This document shows, piece after piece, positions 13,501-24,476 of a DNA stretch of 64,000 nt. The position numbers and the translations under genes are program-made. The notes below the pieces were generated by a model, which was given only the letters and a program-made list of their open reading frames with translations, made no database searches and was not told the DNA's origin. Location: positions 52,971,201 through 53,035,200 of the forward strand of contig OZ038422.1 of assembly GCA_964036155.1 (NCBI GenBank). Direction: 5' to 3'. The stretch comes from Diploscapter coronatus. Taxonomy: Eukaryota; Nematoda; Chromadorea; Rhabditida; Rhabditidae. Position 1 is the stretch's first letter. Each line of letters opens with the position of its first letter.

Positions 13501-16500
13501 TTACGAACTTGCAAAATTAGCTTACATGGTTGACAAGCGAATTTGCTCATTCCCTCATACTAAATGCAAATGCAAAATCGAAGGTTTTGGAATGCGATCA
13601 TCGTGATCAGCGTCATAAAACAAGCCCTATTTGGTAAGCTTAATCAAGATCTGTGAGTTCCTATGTTGATGCATCTCTTGTGAATATCTGAGTATCTTTT
13701 GCAATATGATGGGAGAATTTTTATAAATGGAAATCTTTCCACAAATGTATGTTAAATCGTAGAAACCATTATCATGTAATTATACGAAAAATTCGATATT
13801 TCATTTTTCCAGACCGTTCAACGCTGGCAGAATTCATCACTCCAAGAATTGGAGGCAGAATTGGATAAATTAATGGAGAAAGAGGGCAGCACCTGGGTCG
13901 TCATGGCTGCTGTACTCTGCAGAGAGATCGTCAACAAGGTCGGCAATCAGACTGTGAGTAAAAAATTTTTGACTTTTTTGAAACATAGCAAATTGAGTCA
14001 TTGAAATTCCAAAATAAGTTCTAAGGTTCTGAGGAAATTACGGTTTTTTTTTTAAAATGCTGTTAAGTCAAAATTTTATTCACTCAATAGAGGATGCTAA
14101 TTAAAAGAACTTTGGCACTAGAATATGATAAGCTGAAAAAAGTAGTTGAGATAGTTTTATAATTTTCAGCCGATGAATGTCTCCGACGCGATTCGAGTTC
14201 TGGAAGACACTCAAATTCGTCGCGGAAAGATGAAGGAACTGATGGGCGAAATGGAGGGAGCAGACAGGAAGCGGGCAGAGACCGTGATGCGAACCGTCCT
14301 CGACAAAGCCTACAATAGACTGGCTAATGCAGCATTCACTCGAGCTGGGAATGAAGACGGGTTGGAGCAACTCGATAAATTGTGGAATTTAGGGTGAGAT
14401 GTTTGGAATTTGTTTTTGTTAATATTTTGCAATACCTCTCGTAATCCTTATGAAGTTTTTCTCCATGAAGATCAGCTTGAATTTTTCCATTCTAAAGTAT
14501 AATTTATCATTTCGTGACATAGATACTGTTAATGCAAAATTTCTTCCTACAAATATCAGTATCATAGCAGTGTCTTTAATTTCATTTTTCAAATTTTTCA
14601 GATATTCGTTTCTCATCGATGATAGTTTTCAGAATCGGCAGCTCCCTAGGAGTGGACAATCTGCTGTTCTACATTTCCCGTCTGTATCTGGGCGGTCGAT
14701 TGGAGAATGCAGGTGCGGTCGGGGAAGTGCTCAGGGAGACTGGGCAATCGGTTATTGGGGACACGTTTGAGAAGGTAGACTTTAGTTTTGAGAATGATAT
14801 AATAGAAAAATGAATTGCTATATCTATCTTTTTCATTTGCGATATTTTAAATCTCAACTTCTATCTCTACCCGCTTAAAAATATACTTTCATTGTGCCGA
14901 GATGCCAAATGATTCGTGCGTTTGTTCCGTTATTTTGAGAGACATTCAATTTTCAGCTGGGACGCCGTCTGGCTCTATTCGATATCGCGAAAATCGACTC
15001 CCTGACGAGTTATCTGAGCGATACTTTCGGTTTCCCACACAACTCCGTCCTCAGACTCAAGGCCAATATCGTTCAAAATGAGATCAAGGCGCTTATCAAA
15101 AGGTTGGTCGAAATTGTTCTCCATCAATTGTCCTGAAGCATCGTCTTCGACTTCGAAAGTTTTCAATTTTGGCTTAGGAACAACCCTGTTCTTATGGTTG
15201 GGAGAAAAATGTGCAGTTTTATTTTCAAAATTTTCAGTGACAAAGCGGAAGAAGCGTTCGAATTGTGCAAGAAGCTGGCTCTGCAGAACCACAAGACTGT
15301 CGGACAGTTCGAGTTGATGAACGAGGCACTCAGAACGTACGACAACTCTTTATCTTTACACTTATATTTGAAATTCCATTTGTTTGGTATTTTGAAGAAA
15401 GAATAATAGCAATAGAGTACGAAGAGATTTGTTTTCAGGAAATCCATCACTTTCTAAAGTTGATACAAATTTTAACAAAGTGGCTTACTCAGTAACTTCT
15501 TTATTTGCAGTGAGAACCGCGAATTGCTCGAGAAGGTAGTGCAGTTGGTTGCCTCGCAGAACGGTCAGTCGGCTGCAGTCTACGACATGATCTACTCGAT
15601 TCTCGACTGCAGGCTGATCGACAAGTGGAAGGACAGAATCAAGAATCTTATTGAGGTTGGAATTTCGTAATTTTTAATATCTTTATTTTCATTTTCTGGA
15701 AATTTAACAATTTAGGGTGTTTGAAAATCTCACAACTTGCTAGAATTGTATGTAGAGCTAAATATCTAGATACTAGAAAGCGCTCACACCTTTGCAAACT
15801 ATCACTTTGGGTTTCGAAATTTCGAAATTTTCTGATTGCCAGTTTTTATTTTTTATTTACTTTTAAAGTTCGAATTTTCCCAACTAGTTTAAGTAATTCA
15901 GAGAATTTTAACTTTTATCTTCAGAGACAACCGAACGAAATCGACTCGCGAATGATGGGATATTTTGTGGGCAAGGCGGCTGGAGATAAGAGGGTTAGTG
16001 AATTTTTTACATTATGATAACGTCTATGTTTTATTAGAAAAGTTGCCTTCTAATTTTCTTGTGGTTTTTTCTCTGCAATACTGATCAAAATTATCGTGAT
16101 GAAATTAGTCAAGTCACCTCACTTTTTAAAAGTTTTATTTCAGCCCGACATTCTCCGAAACATTTTCGAATTGATGCGTGAGAAAGTGTCGATTGTGGAC
16201 ATGAACAATGTGCTCGAGACGCTCATCAAATTGTATTGTGAGTTGTTCTTATTTTTCATGAAACTCTTCCCATTTCTGGGTAGTTCATCCAAATATGACT
16301 TGGAAAAATTTATAAGAATAAGAAAGTGAGTAAACTTACCGAGAAACTGAATATCTCATTTCTTGCTCTTTTACTAGAAAAAAAACTTTAATTTTCAGAC
16401 CGCTCGAACGATTTCGAATCGATCAAGAGCCTGGAAGAGGAAATTCGCAAAACGAACTACCCGCTCAAAAACAACACCGAGAAGTGGCTGGCTAAAATGC

Positions 16501-16678
16501 ACAAGGTAATAATTTTGTAAATTAGTGAGACTTATTGAAATTTTGGCAAAAAAAATTCTTTCTGATCAGTTTTCCCATATTTCGATGATTTATCAATTTC
16601 CTCATCCGCATGAAATACAAGACAATTTACTATACTTCAAAAACAATGATGATATTGTTTATTTTTCAGAAATCGTAG
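7515..16678 (+). CDS. mma-1: LRPPRC / MMA-1, mitochondrial pentatricopeptide-repeat protein
   Basis: LRPPRC with SLIRP stabilises polyadenylated mitochondrial mRNAs and supports complex IV expression; the C. elegans orthologue is MMA-1. Twenty-eight exons close in phase to 1079 residues (vertebrate LRPPRC about 1400): 7515-7582, 7842-7950, 8008-8099, 8362-8457, 8501-8610, 8812-8868, 8910-9033, 9420-9537, 9653-9781, 10009-10083, 10252-10412, 10770-10883, 11028-11199, 11546-11681, 11821-11965, 12348-12481, 12623-12735, 13180-13290, 13813-13953, 14170-14393, 14633-14774, 14957-15102, 15238-15336, 15511-15655, 15925-15993, 16144-16237, 16399-16505, 16670-16678. The N-terminus MLTVRGLASARLLATLIRRQ is a typical presequence. 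PPR units are clear, for example LTPNQETYELVARIYAQQAD followed by an AIMQHMKEADLS turn. The last exon encodes only Lys-Ser-stop. Introns carry several MITEs. Confidence 0.9.
9196..9224. repeat. Short GAAAAC-type tandem repeat in mma-1 intron
   Basis: Several tandem copies of a hexamer near GAAAAC sit in the 386-base intron between mma-1 exons ending at 9033 and starting at 9420. This is simple sequence and nothing more can be said. Confidence 0.5.
12064..12272. mobile_element. Small inverted-repeat MITE in mma-1 intron
   Basis: AGGATGCGCAAAAAGTATGA at the left pairs with the inverted sequence ending TTTCCGCATCTTG at the right (inverse AAGATGCGGAAAAGTTTGGG). The arms are imperfect and about 24 bases long. 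It lies between mma-1 exons ending at 11965 and starting at 12348. The family is uncertain; the ends look Tc1/mariner-like, but a target duplication is not clear. Confidence 0.45.
13359..13674. mobile_element. Foldback MITE in mma-1 intron
   Basis: The two halves form a long imperfect inverted repeat. The left half contains TTTTTGATGACGCTGTCACG and the right half contains CGTGATCAGCGTCATAAAAC, and the outer ends (GGAGCTCATA at 13371 and TGTGAGTTCC near 13652) also pair. It fills most of the intron between exons ending at 13290 and starting at 13813. It has no coding capacity. Confidence 0.55.
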
Positions 16679-17494
16679 GTCTAATTGGCTCTACAGACCT
16701 CTGTGTGTCGTCTCAGGCAGTTCCTTCGTTTTTCTCATTTTTCCCAACCAGTCTTCAATCCTCAATCCCTTCTCGTCGTAGCTCATTTCCCCTGTCCCTT
16801 GAGCAATTTCCCCACTCTTCGAAAAGTCCTTCTCACCAAAATACGAGTCATTTTCCTTCTTTCTTCCCTTCAAAATTAGGCTCGGTAAGAGTTTTATTTT
16901 TCGAGAAATTTAAAATATAATTGAATAATGTTATGTTTTGTTTATCTGAACCAATGTGAGATGGAATGATGTTTTTTTTATTTAGAATTGAAATTTTGTT
17001 CTATCTCTGGATTGAGCAAAACATTGAATCAAAAATCTCAATATTTTGAATTTCTTGGAAGAGTAAACTCAAGGCTTAGTTTTTTTTTTCATTTCTATTT
17101 AATTTTTGTTAGATTTAGGCTAGGAATTTGTTTTATTTTCATTCGTTCGTTCGTTCTCTTGATTTTAGCTAAATTTTTAGAAAGTTGATTTTCCCCCTTC
17201 TCCTTTTCGAGCATTGTTGTCTGTTTTTGTTTTGTTACGATCAATCATTCAGTGATTTTTATGAGCCAAATACAAATTTATTCGAATCTTTGGTGGAAAC
17301 TCGAGAATTCGATTTGAAAAGGTTTGCGATTCCGAACCGACTTTTCGTCTATCTTTCACAATTCGACACCCTGTTTTCCTGTTTCCGGAATAACCATTTC
17401 AGTTTTGCTGATGTTTGATTTTCAGGTTTGCTGTGGATTTAAGGATTTGCGGATTTGGCTCGTGACAGGAAGAGGACGAAAGCTACGCAAATCG
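16679..17494 (+). other. Intergenic region between mma-1 and the metallophosphoesterase
   Basis: This is pyrimidine-rich sequence with no convincing gene. The start is presumably mma-1 3' UTR. The end holds a TTTTCAG acceptor at 17419-17425 just before the metallophosphoesterase leader. The frame is open from that acceptor to the ATG, so a longer N-terminus cannot be excluded. Confidence 0.45.
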
Positions 17495-20400
17495 ATGCAG
17501 AACTCGGAAGATGACAACAGAAATAATCAAAGGTTGGAACTTGCGATTTTTTAATTGAAAATAAGTTAAATTTAAAATTGTCTTGTTCTAAATGCAGAAG
17601 TAGGACTTCATATAGCTCTAAATATCATTCGAAAATTTGAAAAATAACTCGGAATAGATCGAAACGTTTTTTTGAAAATGATTTTACATAACCTCGAACA
17701 AATAAAGCATTTTGAACATGACTTTGCATATTTTTTAAAAATACAATTTCGCAAATTGCCTATAATCTCTGAATAACTTGAAACTATTGAGCGTGAATTT
17801 TGTCTGACTTCAGTAAATCCTGGAAAATTGACAAAATATGTGCTACCTTGCAAAAATATGGTATTTTGATGGGATTAACAAAACACGGTGCTAGTCTCAA
17901 ATGCTGAAGATGCGACGTAAAAGATAAATGAAAGGAGTTCTGAGGATATGCTTTTAATTCATCAGAATACTCGTAGCAAAAAGAAAAGGATTGGACCTGT
18001 TTGAAAAGGGGACTAAAAATTTGAATAGAGCAGTAATGTAGTGCAAAGTGAAGATTTAAGTACCTTGGCAGGCTTTAAAATAGAAAACTATTCCTATCTC
18101 ATCATCTGATCAGACATATCCTTTAAAACCCGTCTAGAATGTTGCCTACATATCGTCATTTTCGCTCTAATTTACAGATTCTTCTTATCTTATGAAGGTA
18201 TCATTTTTAAATCTCTCATGCACGTTGAAAGATAGGTTAGAAAAAATTTCGTGATAATTTGCAGCATCTTTAAAGTTGATTCGATTATTTAACTGCTTTG
18301 CTCAAAACTCAAAGTATTCTCGTTAATTGCGACACTTCAGTTTAGTAATGTCGTGATATTTCCATCTTTTTCTATTAATTCTTCATTCATTAGTGATTTC
18401 TCCATGACGTTGAATCCTCGAGATCTTGGAATTTTACATTTAGGTTTATTTTTGAAGCCTCGCTATTTTCATCGATCTAAAAACAAGTTTTTAGAGATTT
18501 TAATGAACGCTTTGTCTGCGATTAATTGCGATTTCATTAGGAAATTTATTGGGTACAGTTTTTACAAGTTGAGGTAAACATTTTTGAACATTTTATAGAT
18601 TATAAGAAAAATATTTTTAAATTTTAATACAGATACGAAGATAAAATTGAAGTTGGAGACAAATTAGCATAGAATTCTTACCAGAGGCGAGACTGAATTC
18701 CGGCTGCCAAAATTTTTGAAATACTAATTTCGTCTCAACCCTGATTCGTATGCACCTTGATATCAAAAAAAAAATATATATATATATATATAATTAAATA
18801 TAAAATATTCGGATTCAGAAATTGAGAAAAACAATCAATTTTTTGAGGGCGAAACTTTTGAATTGAATCCTTATCATGTGACGAAAATTTTTCTTCACCG
18901 GAAATTGCAACAAAAATACACATGAATAGAAGGCATAAAAGTTGATCAAATGATTCTGACTCTCGTTCTGAATGATTGTATGACTTTTAGCTAGAATCAA
19001 ACATTCTGGCGTATTTTTCTAAACGTTTACCGCATGATGATCTGTTGTTTCGTACATTCTTTAATTTCTTGGCCTAATTCATGTCTTCCCTGACTTGAAT
19101 ATTGCATCACCAGGGTTTTTATTGATATCTCAAGAACTCGAGAAATTCGTTAGATTTCAAAAATCAGGTCGAAGCTCCATACTTCATAAAATAGCATCAT
19201 CGAAACGTTTTCATTATTATTTCGATGATGATTTTTCTCCCAAGTCGTTATCCATCGATCAAAATGGCTTTTGCTCTAAAATATCACGTTGCGATATTTT
19301 GGTCACAATTCTTCTTTCCTGAATCATGCGCAGCAACTTAGTTTTCTCCTAAATTTTGGCATCACTTGATATTTTACATTATCTTTCAGGTTTGTGTTGG
19401 GATTTCCTGTGATGAGCCCTAATTCATGTTGTCATAAATCAGCGCTTACGACGCAATTTTCATCGCCACTCGGCTTCAGACCAAGCGATCTTGCGACCGT
19501 GAATTAGAGAGCATGAGATTTTGGAGAAAAATAAGATGAGATGAAGATAAAAATGAGATAAAAGAAGGGGGTAATGATCGTGAAATACGTGAATTGTTGA
19601 AATCGATCCAATATTTTGCTTGATGTGAAATTAGAAATCTCGGCTTTTCACTTCTTCTAGAAATTTTAATTATGACTACGGACTATCGGAGGTTTTATCG
19701 CTCAAAATACTCCTACTACTTGATACTTTTGATAACGGGGGTCATAAAGTAAGAAACATCATATGCAATGTAAAATTTTAAATAAGTGATCAATTTTATC
19801 GAGATGTCACGACACTTTGCAAAATAAAATCAAAAATAAAGATCCTAATTCAGTTTTCACTATCTGTTGTGACATCACGAGAAATTTATTCATTTTTTTT
19901 TCAGTGGTGCCTGCTCTTCACAATCAGCTAGATCGCAGGAAAAGAGCCCTAATCCGCAATGCCACGCGAACACGTCCCGAATCGATCCGTACTGCGAGAA
20001 TGAGATCTGGGAATGCATAAAGGAGAGCAAAGTGCAGAGAGCTCTCGACCCGTTGAAGTAAGAATTTGTATCCCGAAAAAGATTAAATGGAGTTCGTTGG
20101 TAAGAATTTCAATGTTATCCTCGAAATTGCTGCAAACTAGCATGGAAAAAAGAAAGAAGATGATGATAATTTTTGGCGAAGATCAACTTCAAAATGGTTA
20201 CTTTTCAAAAACCAATGAAACTATATAACTTTTTCAACTTTTCGCTGATGAAAAATCTATAAAATTGGTTATTTTTCAGACCGATAAACGAGCCGACACC
20301 AGCGGATCGGGACAAATTCCTGAAAGTCGTCTGCATCAGTGACACTCACGAACAGCTCGATAAATTTAAAGAGAGGGTATATTTCATTCGTATTTTTTTT

Positions 20401-22226
20401 TGTAAATTTTACCATTTGCAGGGCATTCCTGACGGCGATATCCTCATCCACGCTGGCGATTTCGTCAACCAGGGAAACTCCGAGAAGATCGAGGAATTCA
20501 ATCAGATTTTGGGTATGAGTTTGAAGAAAAACAACTGTTTTGTGTAATTTATATTAGAGAAGGAAAATATTAACTATGTTTTGTTCGCTTTCATTAATTT
20601 GAGACGACTTCTTGAAAAGCTCGAGGTTTTCCCCTATATTTTTATCAGCTCTTTCTGTTGAGGCTTTTCCAACTTCCCAGAAATCATCTGAAGTGTCCTT
20701 GATAAAAACGATCAATTTACGGGTTTATATTTCAGGCACCTTACCGCACCGAACGAAAATCGTCGTAGCTGGAAATCACGAATTAGGGTTCGATCCTATT
20801 GAGGCAGACTTTCCGAGTCTTTTTCAAATCATCAAATCGTTTTTTTAATTCCAGAAGATCGAAATGCGCAATTTGTCGGACGTTGGTCAGGGCACTAAAG
20901 ATGGCTACAAACTGCTCACCAATGCACACTATCTACAGGAAAATTTCCTCATTGTACGAGGATAACAATTTTTACGAATGTGGAAAATCTTTCGAGCATT
21001 ATTGTTCATTTTTATCCATTGCTCTACGTACTTTTATGTGAAAAAGTTTAAATCACCGCTGAAAGTGAAGATAAAATTTCTTATTTTGAATTCATCAGGT
21101 AAACGGAGTGAAATTCTACGGCGCCTCTAACCACCCCCTGCCCAGTTATCCGTTCTACACAGCGAGGGGACAGGAAATGCAGTACGCCTGGTCTAAGATT
21201 CCTGCCAACACCGATGTTCTTATCACCCACACTCCTCCGTTAGGTTCGTCGATTTTTAAGGCGATTTGGAATGGTAATTGCATTCTAACATCGTTGCATA
21301 CGAAATAAGTTAGGCTTTGATAGGAAAGTGGTTTTTACAATAGTTTCATATGCAACGATGCAACAACTTTTCCAAGTCGCCTATTTTAGTTTTTAATCTT
21401 CTAGAACATATATCTTTCGTTTTGTATGATTTTCCTGGGAAAAAAGATGGTGATAAGTATCTTTTACATACCCACAATTGAAATTGCTAACTAATCATTT
21501 TGATCTAAAAATCCTAGGTAAATCTACATATAGTGCAACCGAGGTTTCAAATAATTTCGATATTTGATATGCTATCTTATTCTACTTGTGTAATGCCAAT
21601 CTTAATGAAATTTCGAATATTAGAAGATGGCATTGAGTAAAACTACTCCAAATTTCGTTCCGATTTTCTCCGAAAATTTTGATTTGCATGGCAAATAAGA
21701 TATCATGCATTGTTCCAATTTTCGTGAGCCAATGCATTTAAAAAAAAATTTAGGCTATATGGACACATTCACCTCGAATTGGGGGCCAGAACGATGGGGC
21801 TGCAAGGATCTGCTGACAGTCGTCGAGCGAATAAAGCCCAAGTTTGTAAATTTCTTTTTTTAAACGAGAGAAATTTCAGATTCCACGTGTTCGGTCACGT
21901 CCACGAGCAATACGGTGTGCAGTCGAATGGGGATACGGTACGAAAATTATCATTATTGTAAAAATAGTATTTTTTAAATGAGAAAATATTTAAAGAAAAA
22001 AAAGATTCATTTCTTAGAAATGTATCATTTTTGGTGTGTAATATACTGGGTAAGGAAGATGAAAATGTAAAAACTTATCAAGGAACATTATTTTTTACAA
22101 ATTGACAAACTTATTGACTTTTAACGATTTCAGTATTTCATCAACGCAGCGCAATGTGAGAAGAACAATACTGTTGGAAATCACATGCCGATTGTCTTTT
22201 ACATCGAGAAAAAGAGCAAGGAGTGA
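17495..22226 (+). CDS. MPPED: MPPED-family (239AB-type) metallophosphoesterase
   Basis: Class III cyclic-nucleotide-phosphodiesterase-like metallophosphoesterase related to MPPED1/MPPED2. Ten exons give 309 residues (human MPPED2 is 294): 17495-17532, 19905-20057, 20280-20376, 20422-20512, 20736-20803, 20855-20953, 21099-21243, 21754-21841, 21880-21937, 22134-22226. Metal-binding motifs are all present: Asp85-x-His87 (SDTHEQL), Gly-Asp109 (HAGDF), GNHE at 139-142, His226 (THTPPLG), and GHVHE around 265-269. The N-terminal ~60 residues are Ser/Asn-rich and family-unlike. The exon ending at 20803 can only be joined in frame with a GC donor (GAG|GCAGAC). Intron 1 is 2.4 kb, contains a hAT MITE and a TA microsatellite, and makes the first exon (only 12 codons) the least certain part. 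The next gene is convergent. Confidence 0.87.
18682..18743. mobile_element. hAT-type MITE (copy 2, shortened)
   Basis: Ends CAGAGGCGAGACTGAATTC and AATTTCGTCTCAACCCTG match the copy at 535-635. Flanks ATTCTTAC and ATTCGTAT look like a degraded 8-bp target duplication. It lies in intron 1 of the metallophosphoesterase gene. Confidence 0.55.
18773..18794. repeat. TA microsatellite
   Basis: About ten TA dinucleotides in tandem within the first intron of the metallophosphoesterase gene. Confidence 0.8.
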
Positions 22227-23123
22227 GGCAAATCAGGTGAAGAAATCTGCAGACCAGTTTGATTTTTATTCTATTCCCATTTATCTTTGAATATTTATTC
22301 ATAATTGCTAATTAACCGAATCCAACTGCTGCAAGATGGAGAGGCAATTTGTCGATTTATTAAATTCTGCAAATCTTATATCTCCACTTATTACACCGAA
22401 ATTCATAAGCCAAGTATTTACAAAACTTAAAAATTCCAAAGCTTTCATGAATATTTTAACAATGAACATTCTAAGTTATTTTTATTCTAGTCTAGCAAAT
22501 TCTGATACTGTAAAATCAACGTTTATTTTCTGCGAATAACGGGGGTGTACAAAGATAACGCGTTATTAACTAACGCTAACGCAAAACGCACTTTTCGGGA
22601 TAATTTTCAAAACGCACACACAAATCTAGATGAATACTGCATTAAACGCAAACGCAAATCAAAAATTTGATCTTTGTACACCCTGGTGAATATGAAGTGT
22701 TTCCTTTACTTAAAATTAGCTGACTTCACTTTGTTGTTCTCATCAAAATCAATCAGTGTACAATATTTATTAATTTATATCTGTCAAATTCGATCAATTT
22801 TTGAGAATAACTTGAAATTTAAACTGCTTTTTCTTAAGTTCAAGTTATTCTGAATCTAGTTATTTTCAAAATCCATTTTTAATATTATTTAAATTACCCA
22901 TAAAGATCACATTGTGTAACTGTAACAATGTTATTTGAGTTTAAAAATCAAACGATAGCATATTTTCAAGGCAGTCGTATATAAAACTTTTCTGATACAA
23001 ACTCTTGACTTTCATAAAATTGAAAAATATTGCTTTTCAAATAAAAAAGAGATCAAACGAGTGAAAGCAACGGGGAGTACCTGAGCTTATCAATAATGAA
23101 GATATGAGGGTATTTTCGAATGA
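22227..23123. other. Convergent intergenic region
   Basis: This stretch lies between the 3' ends of the metallophosphoesterase (+) and the three-finger-like gene (-). Apart from a small MITE it holds AT-rich sequence, presumably the two 3' UTRs. No gene is seen. Confidence 0.5.
22540..22685. mobile_element. hAT-type MITE, second family
   Basis: Terminal inverted repeats GGGTGTACAAAGAT (left) and ATCTTTGTACACCCTG (right) enclose about 146 bp. Flanks GCGAATAA and GTGAATAT agree at six of eight positions, suggesting an old 8-bp target duplication. It lies between two convergent genes. Confidence 0.6.
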
Positions 23124-24476
23124 TTAGAGCATGGATATTCCGACGAATATGAAGAATATTGAAAACCATATGACGGTTAAAGACGATTTTTGTAAAGGAG
23201 ATGAATTGCAGTAGTCGGTACTAAAATATTGCACTTTTTGATAGTTGAAATAGAATAGGGATGGGTCAGAATTTCGATATCCTCAATTTTTGAATTGGAA
23301 TGTGTTATTTTTACCTATCACTGTTTAACGCATTGTCAGAGCGGAAAAAAATCAATAATCGACGAAGATTTTCTAGAATTTTCTCCTTTCTAGTTTTTTT
23401 TCTTTTAAATTAAAAATAGGTTAATTTTCTTTGCTAGATTAATTATTTTTCATATTTTAGCGTTTTTTACCTGCAACAACAAATGATACCCAGTTCTCCA
23501 CCATTGAAGCAGTTGTTATCGATTTGAGCTCTGAGGGATCGTGGACTTTGTTGTTGAACTGCAAGACTCACTGTCGGAATCCATTTACCTGCTAAGCAAC
23601 AAAACAACGGTTAATTGCGAGGTTAATTTGGGTTAGATTTGCAAATCTAATCAACTTATGAGGTGAATTAAATAATTACAATCTTTAGTTGCTGATTAAT
23701 GTAATTTTAAAACTAAAATGTTGCGACATTTGAAAGTCTCATTTTGAAGAAATAAAATAATCCAAGGGCAGATGATTATCGATATTTTTCTTCAATTCGA
23801 TAGTGCTACATTTCTAAACCATCAATTAGTGCATTTCTTACTTTGCTTTGGACTATTCTTCCCCATCGCACTTCCATAATCACTCGAGCTGTAGCCAGCA
23901 TAGTCATGGCTATTCGAGAGTAGCTGCTTTCGATTCGACGTGGTCATCAGGCATAGCGATATTTGGCCTATTGAATTGCCTGAAATGTAGAACGTGTAAT
24001 ATGGTAATATAATTGATTTCACTCAGGTTCTGGGTATAATCATGATTCTTGTTGAGAGATTAGGTAAGATTGTGTGGTTGAAAAGGTTAGATTTTTTCTC
24101 ACATGAATGATATTATTTATTTATTTAAATTTTTAAACGAGTCCAACCTATGAGGGCTGTAATTATTGTTCCCTATCGAATTCGGAATTATCCAACCCAT
24201 ACTTATAAATAAAACTTCGCATCCGCTAGTCGGATACCCTTTTTGAGGTGCGGATGTAGAATTTTGGAAAAGACATGATATATTCTAGAAAAGTGACTAA
24301 ATTTTCTTACCATCACAGCTTCGTTGAACAAGCCCAGTCTTTGATCGGATAGAAACGCAATAGCTTTGTGATTCACAAGGTCTGGAATATTGATTGTTGC
24401 CGGCCAGGCATTTGAGACAGAGTGAGATTCGCAAAATCGACAGAAAAGCCAGCAGACTCTCTCTTGTCAATTGCAT
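23124..24476 (-). CDS. Small secreted, probably membrane-tethered three-finger (Ly-6-like) protein
   Basis: Four short exons on the minus strand close in phase to 172 residues: 24476-24311, 23979-23842, 23588-23471, 23220-23124 (stop TAA). The N-terminus has a signal peptide with a leucine-rich core (LLAFLSILRISLCL). The mature part has the cysteine spacing of nematode three-finger domains: KCLAGNNQYSRPCESQSYC, then C-x-x-G, ISLC, NNCFNGGELGIICCC, and the closing STDYCN. After that come about 13 residues and a hydrophobic tail (VIWFSIFFIFVGISML) ending at the stop, as in GPI-anchored or single-pass members. Such proteins often act at the cell surface, for example near receptors, but no ligand can be inferred. 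A TTTAG acceptor lies one base before the ATG, so the real 5' end may be a spliced leader or a distant non-coding exon. The inter-Cys region holds an unusually long Ser/Tyr/Gln-rich insert. Confidence 0.75.
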
